Shown: positions 20,301 through 27,546 of the stretch, piece after piece
Numbering within the stretch: position 1 is the stretch's first letter
How the letters are laid out: each line of letters opens with the position of its first letter
Assembly (NCBI RefSeq): GCF_013409625.1
Contig: NZ_JACCBF010000001.1
Location: 2,607,001 to 2,671,000 of the forward strand
Source of the DNA: Nocardioides kongjuensis
GTDB taxonomy: Bacteria; Actinomycetota; Actinomycetes; Propionibacteriales; Nocardioidaceae
Length of the DNA stretch: 64,000 bases
Direction: 5' to 3'
The notes under the pieces: generated by a model
The model's database searches: none
What the model saw: the letters and a program-made list of their open reading frames with translations, nothing else
What the model was told of the DNA's origin: nothing
Program-made: the position numbers and the translations under genes

Positions 20301-20742
20301 CGTGGACGGGCAGCAGGTGGCGACGCTCGACGTCGACGGCCTGGCCGCCGGCACCTACGCCCTGACGGCGACCTACTCGGGTGACGCCAGCCGGGCCGGT
20401 GCCACCTCGCCGGAGCTGAGCCAGGTCGTGCAGCGCGCAGCCACCCACCTCGACGACCTCAAGGTGATCAACTCGCAGCTGTTCACGGTCCGCGAGGTCA
20501 CGGCCACGCTGCGCGGCCCGCGCAACGAGCCGCTCGCCGGGCAGACGCTGGTGTTCTCGACCAACACCACGGTGTCGGCCGGGTACCTCGAGATCTGCCG
20601 CGCGGTGACCGACGCCAACGGGTACGCCAAGTGCAAGGTGCCGCCGGCGATCCCGGCGTACGTCAACGCCGACGGCTTCACCGTGACCTTCGCCGGCAAC
20701 GCCAACTACCAGCCGGCCACCGACCACGGCGGCGGCCGCTGA
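17371..20742 (+). CDS. large secreted Ig-like repeat protein (second of tandem pair)
   Basis: Secreted protein of 1123 residues from GTG 17371, which has AAAGGAA six bases upstream; ATG 17356 and GTG 17341 are in-frame alternatives. The signal peptide (VRRMIAALAATTVGLGL to SASA) ends near residue 28. A short unique N-terminal domain with two cysteines (TACVGAS and LYCPTS) precedes about nine Ig-like domains of about 95 residues, the first with invasin-like sequence (VVTFSLSGG). The C-terminal domain repeats the Cys-pair pattern of its neighbour (EICRAVTDANGYAKCK). No anchor sequence is found. Probable surface or matrix role, inferred from architecture only. Ends before a shared terminator at 20763-20795. 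Confidence 0.85.
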   Translation: MRRMIAALAATTVGLGLPVVLASSASADITAPAQNAVLRGTVTLSASGATDSGTACVGASSPYTQLQLRVPGGAEVFTNTQNGTGAKSVQVDTHAYPNGAYVARAIERNRSGFLYCPTSDKTTDRSVTIDNVTALSYTGATAGAQNTSVTVSAKLTDPNLATSVLPSRVVTFSLSGGTSVNGTTDANGVATATLPVAGPPRTASLTASFAQTAYYKGSTAQVSFDVQKNASTTTVVQPTPVVHGEAASFTAQVAATNGTSTPTGTVQFTIDGDDFGAPVPITGGAASSGSTSSLSTGNHTIGARYSGDANVAASTAATKQLTVGKAPTSTVLTSTGSPTVSGQAVTFTATVGVVSPGAGDPAGGVQFNVDGEPYGTAVALSGDHADLSISNLAPGNHTVQATYNGNGDFATSTSAELTHGVDRADTAVSVSTSNPDAVAGEPLTFTADVDVVGPGAGDPSGNVQFFADGDPIGSPVPLTGGSAVSAPVKLDAGDHLITANYEGDTRFAGATSTLDQEVAAAHTSTEVVVSPSPSVFGQSVTVTATVTPVAPATGEPGGGVQFTIDGQPGAFVTLEDGTASISTSSLSRGTHQVTATYFSSDPNFVTSTSPAVNHTVNKAATRTTVTTNAPVAVFGQPVTLTATVGALAPGAGSPSGTVTFTDGDAVLGSAPVGSATGGIASITVDSLSVGQHAVVATYDGDDSFTGSNGSVAQKVQRAQTSTVVSSTANPSPPGAAVRFTATVSPVAPGAGVPSGSVQFKVNGAALGAPVTLVDGAATSPDFANLSPGTYRISAVYSGEPRFVASTGLLDQGNGQSVVKAGTATELSSDDAEADAGQTVTFTATVRAVAPATGKPTGVVQFWDGTTLLGATSLTPAAAANTSTATFATATLAPGTHEVRASYGGSVTFEGSTESTSQVIGAGVTVVGIASSANPSSYGDRVTLSAIVSDSAPAPGKPTGTVTFRSGNNVLGTATLATVDGQQVATLDVDGLAAGTYALTATYSGDASRAGATSPELSQVVQRAATHLDDLKVINSQLFTVREVTATLRGPRNEPLAGQTLVFSTNTTVSAGYLEICRAVTDANGYAKCKVPPAIPAYVNADGFTVTFAGNANYQPATDHGGGR

Positions 20743-20762
20743 CCCGGCGGTAGCACGAACAG

Positions 20763-20795
20763 CGAGGGGCGCGTCCACACCGGACGCGCCCCTCG
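20763..20795. terminator. terminator hairpin between convergent genes
   Basis: Perfect 14-bp stem CGAGGGGCGCGTCC with loop ACACC, then TTGCC. It lies between the stop of the second Ig-repeat gene (plus) and the stop of the lipoprotein gene (minus), so it serves both. Confidence 0.8.
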
Positions 20796-20811
20796 TTGCC
20801 TGCTGGGAGGC

Positions 20812-21420
20812 CTACGCGCCCTTGATGTCGACCGAGGCCAGCATCTGCTCGATCATCTGGTCGCCGTCGGCAAGCCCGGCCGGGACCCGGAACTGGAGCA
20901 GGAAGAGTTGGTCTCCGACCACGGCACCGACGACGTAGTGGTGGATGTCGTCGTTGCGCCCGTCGAGGACGAAGCAGTCCACCCCGTCCACGACCCGGTT
21001 CTCGACCCGCTTGGGCGCCGCCGGCTCCGTGGACAACGTCCGCTCGAAGGACTCGGCCTTGTCGTCGGTGTCTCGCCCCGGCAGGTTCGGGGCGTCCTGC
21101 ACGGTGACGTTCAGAGTTCCGCCCGTGTCCGGGTGGAGGGACGCGACCACGATCACCGCAGTCTCGGTCACTGACCAACCGGGCGAGTCGGTCAGCCGCA
21201 TGCTCACGGTGGCGACGCTGAGCTCCTTGCCCGTCGCCGGCTCCACCGACGGCGTCTCCGGAGCGGTCGAGGTCGTCTCCGACGTGCCGGCCGTCGTTTC
21301 GGCCGCGCTCGAGGCGGGCGTCCCCTTCCCGGAACCTGGGTCGTCGTCCGTGCACGCCGTCAGGCCGAGAACCAACACGACTGCCGGCATCAGCCGCAGC
21401 GCCCGAGAGATGGTCACCAC
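20812..21420 (-). CDS. putative lipoprotein, function unknown
   Basis: A 202-residue protein with a lipoprotein signal (PAVVLVLGLTAC, lipobox LTAC with Cys near residue 23), followed by an acidic and Ser/Thr-rich linker of about 40 residues. The folded part has a beta-rich pattern (ELSVATVSMRLTDSPGWSV, LFLLQFRVPAG) and a single further Cys. The layout, lipoprotein plus disordered linker plus one small beta-sandwich-like domain, is common in actinobacterial solute or wall-associated proteins, but I do not recognise the family. It is divergent from the type VII-like pair. Confidence 0.75.
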   Translation of the reverse strand: MVTISRALRLMPAVVLVLGLTACTDDDPGSGKGTPASSAAETTAGTSETTSTAPETPSVEPATGKELSVATVSMRLTDSPGWSVTETAVIVVASLHPDTGGTLNVTVQDAPNLPGRDTDDKAESFERTLSTEPAAPKRVENRVVDGVDCFVLDGRNDDIHHYVVGAVVGDQLFLLQFRVPAGLADGDQMIEQMLASVDIKGA

Positions 21421-21531
21421 TGCGCTCCTGTCACGATGAGGGGCCCCAGTCTGACATCACCGTTTGGGCGGTTCCACGGTTGGGTAGCCGTCCGGGCACG
21501 ACCATCCTCGGGACCACGAAGGACCACGCCC

Positions 21532-21975
21532 ATGCTTCCCGATGCACCTGCTTCCACGCCGATCTTCGCCCCTGTGTTCACGGTGCCCATCCTCACGGGA
21601 CTCCAGGGCGCCGTGCTGTTCGTCCTCAAGAAGGAGGTCCAGGCGGTCTACGACCTCCTCGACCAGCAGATCAAGGCGCTCCAGGAGCTCGACTTCCCCG
21701 ACAAGGGGGCGGTACCAGCCGGGTCGTACGGGCAGGGCCACGAGTCGTGGGTCATCGCGACGGAGCACAAGCGCGCCCACGGCGTCATCGTCGACTCCCT
21801 CGTCGAGATGCGCAGCGACCTCGGTGCCTTCCAGAGTGCGATCCTCGCGGCGCAGGCGGTGATCGGTGAGACCGACGAGCAGGCCGAGGCCGACCTCCAG
21901 AAGGCCCTGGCCCGCACCCAGGGTCTCGATCTCGGCGTGAACACCGACAACGACGACGACGGGGTGACCTACTGA
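21532..21975 (+). CDS. small helical protein, possible type VII secretion partner
   Basis: A 147-residue mainly alpha-helical protein. ATG 21532 has GAAGGA eight bases upstream; the frame is open earlier without a good start. There is no classical signal peptide. The middle has long amphipathic helices (FVLKKEVQAVYDLLDQQIKA and a second helix around SLVEMRSDLGAFQSAILAAQ) separated by a Gly/Pro turn, like the helical hairpin of WXG100-type proteins, though the exact WXG triplet is not seen. Its TGA overlaps the ATG of the next gene, so the two are translationally coupled and may form a heterodimer. Assignment is by context and shape only. Confidence 0.6.
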   Translation: MLPDAPASTPIFAPVFTVPILTGLQGAVLFVLKKEVQAVYDLLDQQIKALQELDFPDKGAVPAGSYGQGHESWVIATEHKRAHGVIVDSLVEMRSDLGAFQSAILAAQAVIGETDEQAEADLQKALARTQGLDLGVNTDNDDDGVTY

Positions 21976-23183
21976 TGGGCAAGCAGCATCTCAACGACCT
22001 GAAGCACCGCCGGCAGGGCATGTCCAGCGACGCGATCAGCACCGCGCAGACCTCCTGGCAGCTGACCGCGGACTCACTGGTCCTGATCCACGAGGCGCTC
22101 GACGGAGCCGCCACGGCGATGCCCACGACGAACATCGGCGGTGAGGCGATCCTCGAGCAGGCGAGAACGGCCTTCCAGGAGGCGGCCAAGAGGGTCGGCG
22201 AGCGGCAGAGCCAGATCTCGGGCGTCGCCACCGCCCTCGCCGCCGCCTACCCCGCGATGACCGCGGCGGAGAAGGCTGCCGACGGCGCCCCGACCGTGAC
22301 TCCCCTCGACCCCGGCCCGGCGCCCGGCACCGGCGCCACGACGGAGGAGCTGAACGACTGGGCGGCCAAGAACGAGACCTACAAGACCGACACCAAGACG
22401 GTCAACGACGCTGACGAGGACGCCCGGCAGAAGGTCGAGACGCTCCTCAAGGAGTACGCCACCACCGTCACCGCGCTCAAGGAGATCAAGGGCGAGCCCA
22501 AGGTCCCGGTCGGGGACGGCGGTGGCGACCCCGGACCGGTCGGCCCGCGCTACCAGCCGCCGCCGCGCTCCACCCCGGTCGGCACCTGGATCGGCACGGG
22601 CAAGCCCGACCACCCCGATGTCCACGTCCCGCACGACCCGGGCCACACCGGCGGACCGCACGACCCCGGCCACACCGGCGGACCGCACGACCCCGGCTAC
22701 CCGGGCTACCCCGGTGGACCGCACGACCCCGGCTATCCCGGCCACCCCGGTGGCCCGGGCGGCCATGGCGGTCCGGGTGGTTCCGGCGGCGACCACGGTG
22801 TCGGGCCTGCCGTCCTCGGCGGCGCGGCAGCCGGCGTCTTCGGCGCCCCGGGCCTGGTTCGCGGCATCCGCGGCCTGGTTGCAGGTCGCGGCCTGAGCGG
22901 CAGCAGCGTCGGGGCGATCGGCTCGAGCTCACGCACGGGCGGGCCCGGCTCGTTGGGCCGCACCGGATCCGGTACGCCGGGCAGCCCGGTCGCGCGTGGC
23001 GGCGGTCGGGGCGGCGCCGCAGGGCGAGGGGGCGCCGGTGGCCGCGGCAGCGGCGCGGCGGGCGCGGCCGGTGGCCGTGGCCGGCGCCGCGACGGCGAGA
23101 AGGAGGGGCGCGACCGCGACCTCTTCGACGACGGCGAGGAGTGGATCGACGACGAGGGCGCCGCTCCCGGCGTCCTCGACTGA
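21975..23183 (+). CDS. PPE/EspB-like helical protein with Gly-rich tail, candidate type VII substrate
   Basis: A 402-residue protein. Residues 1-165 are helical (RQGMSSDAISTAQTSWQ onwards), similar in shape to PPE or EspB N-terminal domains. Residues about 175-260 are Pro/His/Gly repeats built on PHDPGHTGG and PHDPGYPG. Residues about 260-370 are Gly/Ala/Arg-rich. The C-terminus is an acidic tail, DDGEEWIDDEGAAPGVLD. An aromatic-acidic tail ending in a P-G/P-V-hydrophobic pattern is a recurring feature of actinobacterial type VII-associated proteins, to my recollection. There is no signal peptide. It is coupled to the preceding gene and followed by a strong terminator. No secretion apparatus is in the window. 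Confidence 0.65.
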   Translation: MGKQHLNDLKHRRQGMSSDAISTAQTSWQLTADSLVLIHEALDGAATAMPTTNIGGEAILEQARTAFQEAAKRVGERQSQISGVATALAAAYPAMTAAEKAADGAPTVTPLDPGPAPGTGATTEELNDWAAKNETYKTDTKTVNDADEDARQKVETLLKEYATTVTALKEIKGEPKVPVGDGGGDPGPVGPRYQPPPRSTPVGTWIGTGKPDHPDVHVPHDPGHTGGPHDPGHTGGPHDPGYPGYPGGPHDPGYPGHPGGPGGHGGPGGSGGDHGVGPAVLGGAAAGVFGAPGLVRGIRGLVAGRGLSGSSVGAIGSSSRTGGPGSLGRTGSGTPGSPVARGGGRGGAAGRGGAGGRGSGAAGAAGGRGRRRDGEKEGRDRDLFDDGEEWIDDEGAAPGVLD

Positions 23184-23202
23184 CCGGCTCCCCGCAGCAA
23201 CG

Positions 23203-23239
23203 ACGACGCCCCGGCCGCGATTCGCGGCCGGGGCGTCGT
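23203..23239. terminator. terminator hairpin between convergent genes
   Basis: 17-bp perfect stem ACGACGCCCCGGCCGCG with a 3-base loop. It sits between the stop of the Gly-rich protein gene (plus, 23183) and the stop of the minus-strand Ig-like repeat gene (23268). Confidence 0.82.
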
Positions 23240-23267
23240 GCTGTCCGGACAGGTCCGGGGCGAAGCC

Positions 23268-25961
23268 TCAGGTGCAGTTGGCGGTGTGCTTGGCCTGCGC
23301 CGCGGCGAGGTTCGCGTCGGCGGTGCCGAGCTCGGCGCGGGCGGTCGCCACCGCGGACCGTGCCTTCCTCAGCTTGACCTTGAGCTGGGCGACCTTCGTC
23401 CGCATGTCGAGCTGCTTGGCTGCCTTCTTCTTGGCCTTGAGCCTGCTGACCTTGGCCTCGGCCGCGACCAGGGCTGCGGTCGCGCCGGCCTGCGCGACCG
23501 TTGCCGAGGTGAGCGCGGTGCTGGCCACGCCGCACGCCGGGGACTGCGCCGAGGTGAGGACGGTGACCGGTGCGGAGAGCGCCGACCCGTCGAGATAGCC
23601 GGTGCGCTTCGCGGTGACCTTGACGCTCAGCTGCTGACCGGCCGCCTCGGGCGGGACGACGAGGAACACGCCCGTGCCGATGGGCTGTGCCGATCCGGAG
23701 CGGAACCACTGGACGACGAAGCCGGAGGAGTCGGCCGGCCAGGGGTTCCAGACACCGACGTTGGCGCCCACGAGGTCACCCACCTTCGGCAGGCCCGACG
23801 CGGGGTTCACGAGGACCTTCGGCGGCGCGACGTTCTGCACCGCCGTGGTGCCCGCGGCCTCGACCACGACCTTCGCGGACTCGAGCGCGGCGTCGGCGTA
23901 GCCGGCCTTCTTCGCCGTCACCTCGACGCTGAGCTGCTTGCCGGTCGTGCCGGCCGGGACGACCAGCTCCTTGGTCGTGGCGCCGGCCAGCGGCGACCCG
24001 TCGACCAGCCAGCGGTAGCTGAAGGAGTCGGGGCCGGCAGGCCACACGCCGTCGTACGCGACGACCGTGGCGCCCGGCATCGGGGTGCCGTAGACCTTCG
24101 GCGCGACCGCTGGCTGCAGCGTGCCCTTCGCGACGACGTCGCTCGGCTCGGACGTCGCCTGGCCGGACGTGTGGCCGGCCTTGGTCGCGACCGCCTCGAC
24201 CGTGAGGGTCTTACCGGCGGCCGCGGGCGGCACGACGACGTAGTTGCCGGTGGCGAAGGACGTCGCCTCACCCGTGATGGACCAGGTCAGCGTGACGCTG
24301 TCCGGCTCCGCGCTCCACACGCCCGGGTGCGCACCGACCAGCTGGCCGACCTTCGGGTTCGGCGTGATCGCCGGCGGGACGAGGTTCTCCAGCGCCGGGC
24401 TCGCGCCGGCCGCCAGGACCGGGCCCTGGGGCGCGGAGACGGCGTACCCGTCGGCGTTGCCGGCCTTGGTGGCCTTGACCGCGATGGCGAGCATCTCGCC
24501 CTCGGCGTCGGCCGGGACCACGAGGCTGGGTCCGGTGTGGATGGGGTCGGGCGAACCGGAGCGGTACCAGGCGACGGTCCTGGCGGCGTCGCTCGGGTTC
24601 CAGGTGCCGGTGTCGGCGGTGACCGTCTCGCCGACCTTCAAGGTGCCCTCGATCGAGGGCGCGACGGTGTTCTGGACCGGGTTGGCGCCCTGGGCCGTGA
24701 CCGTCACCGGGGCGGAGGTGGCGACCGCGTCGTCGTACGCCGCCTTGGTGGCCGTGACCTCCACGGTCAGCTTCTTGCCGGCCGCGGCCGCCGGGACGGT
24801 GAGCGTCTTGCCGATGCCGACCGGGCTGGCCGTACCCTCCACGAACCAGCGGTAGGTGGTGGTGTCGGGCGCCGGGAACCAGGAGCCGGGCCAGGCCTCG
24901 ACCTTGTTGCCGACCACGGGGGAGCCGAAGATCGCCGGCTCCTCGACGTTCTGCAGCGTGCCGTCGCCGACGACGTCCGACGGGGCGGAGGTGACGACCG
25001 CATCGGCGCGGCCCTCCTTGTGGGCGGTGGCCCTCACGGTGAGCGTCTCGCCCAGCGCGGCCGCCGGGACCACGATGGTCAAGCCGGTGCCGATCGGGTT
25101 CGCGGAGCCGGAGCGGAACCACTCGACGTCGACCGAGTCGGCCTGCGGGTCCCAGGCGCCGGGGTGGGCGACGGCGAGCGCGCCGACGGTCGGGTGCTCG
25201 CTGATCGCGGGCTTCGCGACGTTCCTGACCGGCCCGGTGCCGGGCGCGTGAGCGGTGACCGGGTCGGAGGTCGCGACACCGTCCTTCCAGTGGTCCGCCT
25301 TGAGCGTGACCTCGACGGTCAGCTTCTTGCCGTCGGCGGCCGCGGGGACGACGAGCTCCTTGCCGGTGCCGATCGGGGCGGCGGTGCCCTCCTGGAACCA
25401 GCGGTACGTGTAGCTCGTCGCCTCGACCGACCAGGCGCCCTCCCAGACGACCACGGTGCTGCCGGTCTCCGGGGTGCCGAAGATGGCCGGCTTGGCGTAG
25501 TTGGCCGGTGTGCCGGGCAGCACCGCGGCGCTCGGCTCCGAGGCCACGGTGGTCGGGGCGTAGCCGGCCTTGGCGGCGGTGGCCTTGACCGTCAGGGTCT
25601 GGCCGAGTGCCTCGACCGGGACGACGATCACCGCGCCGGTGCCGATCGGCTCGCTCGAGCCGGAGCGGTACCAGGTCAGCGTCACCGAGTCGGGGGTCGG
25701 CGACCACACGCCGGGGTGGGCGAGCGCGAGCTGGCCCACGGTCGGGCCGTCGTCGGGCGCGTCCGGGTCGTCGTAGATCGACGGCGGGGCCAGGTTCCGG
25801 ACGGGCGCGGGATCAGCGGCCTGCGCGGCGGGCGAGGCTGCGGCGGACAGGGCCACCAGGCCCAGCAGCGCCACCGCTGCGGCCAGCAGCACCGAGATCA
25901 GCTGCCGGTGCACCGGCACGGCCGGACGGCTGCGTGCCGCCCCCAGGAAATGCGGACGCAT
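23268..25961 (-). CDS. secreted Ig-like repeat protein with C-terminal coiled coil
   Basis: An 897-residue exported protein. ATG 25961 has GGGGAG eight bases upstream. The signal peptide spans about residues 18-48 (LISVLLAAAVALLGLV). Then come about eight modules of roughly 90 residues, each of the form PxIxGxPxVG...GxWxP..TVTWYRSG..PIGTG..LVVPAAAxGKxLTVxVTAxKAGY, differing from the two Ig proteins upstream. The last 95 residues are a Lys/Ala coiled coil (about residues 815-890) bracketed by cysteines in SPACGVAS and TANC, two residues from the C-terminus. No cell-wall sorting signal is seen. Role unknown; probably a surface or matrix structure. Confidence 0.83.
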   Translation of the reverse strand: MRPHFLGAARSRPAVPVHRQLISVLLAAAVALLGLVALSAAASPAAQAADPAPVRNLAPPSIYDDPDAPDDGPTVGQLALAHPGVWSPTPDSVTLTWYRSGSSEPIGTGAVIVVPVEALGQTLTVKATAAKAGYAPTTVASEPSAAVLPGTPANYAKPAIFGTPETGSTVVVWEGAWSVEATSYTYRWFQEGTAAPIGTGKELVVPAAADGKKLTVEVTLKADHWKDGVATSDPVTAHAPGTGPVRNVAKPAISEHPTVGALAVAHPGAWDPQADSVDVEWFRSGSANPIGTGLTIVVPAAALGETLTVRATAHKEGRADAVVTSAPSDVVGDGTLQNVEEPAIFGSPVVGNKVEAWPGSWFPAPDTTTYRWFVEGTASPVGIGKTLTVPAAAAGKKLTVEVTATKAAYDDAVATSAPVTVTAQGANPVQNTVAPSIEGTLKVGETVTADTGTWNPSDAARTVAWYRSGSPDPIHTGPSLVVPADAEGEMLAIAVKATKAGNADGYAVSAPQGPVLAAGASPALENLVPPAITPNPKVGQLVGAHPGVWSAEPDSVTLTWSITGEATSFATGNYVVVPPAAAGKTLTVEAVATKAGHTSGQATSEPSDVVAKGTLQPAVAPKVYGTPMPGATVVAYDGVWPAGPDSFSYRWLVDGSPLAGATTKELVVPAGTTGKQLSVEVTAKKAGYADAALESAKVVVEAAGTTAVQNVAPPKVLVNPASGLPKVGDLVGANVGVWNPWPADSSGFVVQWFRSGSAQPIGTGVFLVVPPEAAGQQLSVKVTAKRTGYLDGSALSAPVTVLTSAQSPACGVASTALTSATVAQAGATAALVAAEAKVSRLKAKKKAAKQLDMRTKVAQLKVKLRKARSAVATARAELGTADANLAAAQAKHTANCT

Positions 25962-26069
25962 CAAATCGACTCCCCATAAGTCGTCACGTGCCCGAGGGCA
26001 CAGGATTCGCGCAGAGTACCGACGGTCCCGGCACTCTGGTGGCGGTTCAACGAATCCGGCCGCCGCAGG

Positions 26070-26522
26070 TCACTCGGGGCCCGCCTCCGGGTCGACCACC
26101 GCCGAGCCGACCGCGCGTACGGTCGGCTGCTCGGGCGCGCCGGGCAGGTGGAGCGGCAGGTCGACGGGAGCGACCAGCTCGACGACCAACCGGTCTCCGT
26201 CGACCCGCACGGTCGCCTGCAGCCCCGGGTGGTCGAGCGCGGCGCCGCTGGCACGCAGGTAGGACCGGACCGCGGCCTCGGCCTCGGCGCGCGAGATCGC
26301 GAGGTCGCCGGTGGCCAGCCCGCCGGCGTACGCGTCGGCGCCCTGGGCACCGAGGTCGGCACCCTGCAACGCGGCGCCGTCGGCCAGCGCGTCGAGACGC
26401 TGGCGGGCGAGGTAGGCGGCACTCGCGTCGACCACGACCGCGACCAGCAGCAGCACGATCGCGGCGAAGGCCAGGACGAGCGGCGTGGAGCTGCCGCGCC
26501 GGCTCCCGGTCGACCACCTCAT
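26070..26522 (-). CDS. TadG-like pilus-assembly-associated protein
   Basis: A 150-residue membrane-anchored protein, last gene of the tad cluster. ATG 26522 overlaps the preceding stop by four bases (ATGA). The start MRWSTGSRRGSSTPLVLAFA has a basic lead and a single transmembrane segment (about residues 14-34, PLVLAFAAIVLLLVAVVVDAS). The following sequence AYLARQRLDALADGAALQGAD is typical of the TadE/TadG N-terminal region, where pseudopilins and Flp-associated proteins carry Ala-rich amphipathic helices. The rest is beta-rich (ATVRVDGDRLVVELVAPV). Probably a minor pilus component processed by a prepilin peptidase, which is not in the window. Confidence 0.78.
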   Translation of the reverse strand: MRWSTGSRRGSSTPLVLAFAAIVLLLVAVVVDASAAYLARQRLDALADGAALQGADLGAQGADAYAGGLATGDLAISRAEAEAAVRSYLRASGAALDHPGLQATVRVDGDRLVVELVAPVDLPLHLPGAPEQPTVRAVGSAVVDPEAGPE

Positions 26523-26968
26523 CGCCCGGTGACCTCCTGGTAGCGGCCGATCGGGACCGTCTCCCGGGCGTCGAGCGCGAACCTCGGGCGGCCGAGCCCG
26601 AACACGTCGGGCAGCAGCGGCAGGTCGACCGCGGAGGCGACGCGCACGGTGATGACGGAGGTGCCGCTGTGGCAGGCGCGGGGGTACGGCGAGCAGGTGA
26701 CCGTGACGTCGAGGGGAACACCGCGCAGCCCCTGGTCGGCGAGCGCCTGCTCCGCGACCGCGCGGGCCCGCTGCAGCCCGGCCGCGTCGTCGGGCGCGAG
26801 CGCGTACGCCCGGGCGGCGGCACGTGCGGCGCCGCTGACCCCGAACGAGCCGCGCTGCACCTCGAACACCGAGAGCACCACCCACAGCAGCGGCAGCAGG
26901 AGCAGCAGGCCGAGCCACACCATCTCGACCAGGCCGCTCCCCCGCTCGTCGCTCCCGTCACCGCTCAC
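26519..26968 (-). CDS. TadE-family pilus assembly protein
   Basis: A 149-residue TadE-like pseudopilin. GTG 26968 follows GGAGGA at good spacing. The N-terminus SDERGSGLVEMVWLGLLLLL shows the Gly followed by a Glu at the position expected for prepilin-type cleavage, then a transmembrane segment to about residue 33. Two cysteines (VTCSPYPRACHSG) probably form a disulfide in the exported domain. It overlaps genes on both sides by four bases, in the order tadC, small membrane peptide, TadE-like, this gene, TadG-like. Likely a minor structural component of Flp pili. Confidence 0.82.
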   Translation of the reverse strand: MSGDGSDERGSGLVEMVWLGLLLLLPLLWVVLSVFEVQRGSFGVSGAARAAARAYALAPDDAAGLQRARAVAEQALADQGLRGVPLDVTVTCSPYPRACHSGTSVITVRVASAVDLPLLPDVFGLGRPRFALDARETVPIGRYQEVTGR

Positions 26969-27372
26969 CGTGGGTCCTCCTCGATCGCCCGGCCGGTGAC
27001 GGTCATCGCGACCGCCGGCCCGCCGATGCCGAGCGCGGGCACCTCGGCGCGCACCACGATCTCGATGCCGGGGGCACCGTCGACCAGGACCCGGTGCACC
27101 TCGACGTCCTCGGCGTACCTGCCCGCCAGGGCATCCGCGATCTGCGCCCGGGTCCGCGCCACCCCGTCCCCGGGCTCGCGGTCGACGGTCGCCGCCAGTC
27201 GCGCGCCCTCGGACGCGGCAGCAGCCAGGGTCGCGCGGACGTGGAGCACGAGCGCGACCTGGACCAGGCCGAGCACGAGCGGGACGAGGAGCAGCGAGAC
27301 CAGGGTGAAGTCGACCAGTGCCGAACCGCGCTCGGCGCGGTCCGTGCACCCCGTCCGCCGGCGGCGGCTCAC
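26965..27372 (-). CDS. TadE-like pilus assembly protein
   Basis: A 135-residue pseudopilin-like protein. GTG 27372 overlaps the stop of the small membrane peptide by four bases (GTGA); an upstream in-frame ATG at 27432 would run through that gene and is not preferred. The N-terminus RAERGSALVDFTLVSLLLVP has the Gly plus acidic residue pattern seen in TadE proteins, though Glu is replaced by Asp. One transmembrane segment follows (about residues 20-40), then the Ala-rich helix LAAAASEGARLAATVDREPG typical of TadE. Coupled translation with its neighbours supports one pilus operon. Confidence 0.8.
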   Translation of the reverse strand: MSRRRRTGCTDRAERGSALVDFTLVSLLLVPLVLGLVQVALVLHVRATLAAAASEGARLAATVDREPGDGVARTRAQIADALAGRYAEDVEVHRVLVDGAPGIEIVVRAEVPALGIGGPAVAMTVTGRAIEEDPR

Positions 27373-27518
27373 CGCACCGAGTTGAGCGCCGACTGCAGGA
27401 TCCCGACCAGCTGGGGCTGGGCGATGCCCCACAGGGCCACGCCGATGGAGATGGTCATGATCGTGATCAGCACCCAGCCCGGCACGTCGCCTCGCTGGTC
27501 GTGATGCCTCTTGTGCAC
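27369..27518 (-). CDS. 49-residue single-pass membrane peptide of the tad cluster
   Basis: A small gene encoding 49 residues from GTG 27518, with AAGGA six bases upstream. The sequence begins MHKRHHDQRGDVPGWVLIT, then one hydrophobic segment (VLITIMTISIGVALWGIA) and a short C-terminal amphipathic tail. It lies exactly where Flp pilins or small pilin-like proteins occur between tadC and tadE genes, and overlaps the next start by four bases. It lacks the classical Flp processing pattern of Gly followed by Glu-Tyr, so it is not a standard Flp pilin. It may be a pilin-like subunit or an assembly factor. Confidence 0.75.
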   Translation of the reverse strand: MHKRHHDQRGDVPGWVLITIMTISIGVALWGIAQPQLVGILQSALNSVR

Positions 27519-27546
27519 GGTGGTTCCTTCCCGAGATGGCGTGGAT

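Noticed and set aside
13472..20778. Very long open frames on the minus strand opposite the Ig-repeat genes (for example 14510-17326 and 17275-20778)
   Set aside because: Their translations are low-complexity Arg/Gly/Asp/Val text without domains or ribosome binding sites, which is what the reverse complement of GC-rich third-position codons gives. The plus-strand frames have signal peptides and domain repeats.
22626..22740. Direct DNA repeats that could suggest a CRISPR array
   Set aside because: Units are short, irregular and in frame; they encode PHDPGHTGG/PHDPGYPG protein repeats with no spacers of constant length.
23238..25979. 913-codon plus-strand open frame opposite the third Ig-like repeat gene
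   Set aside because: Same GC-driven shadow effect; the minus-strand frame has a signal peptide, repeating modules and a good ribosome binding site.
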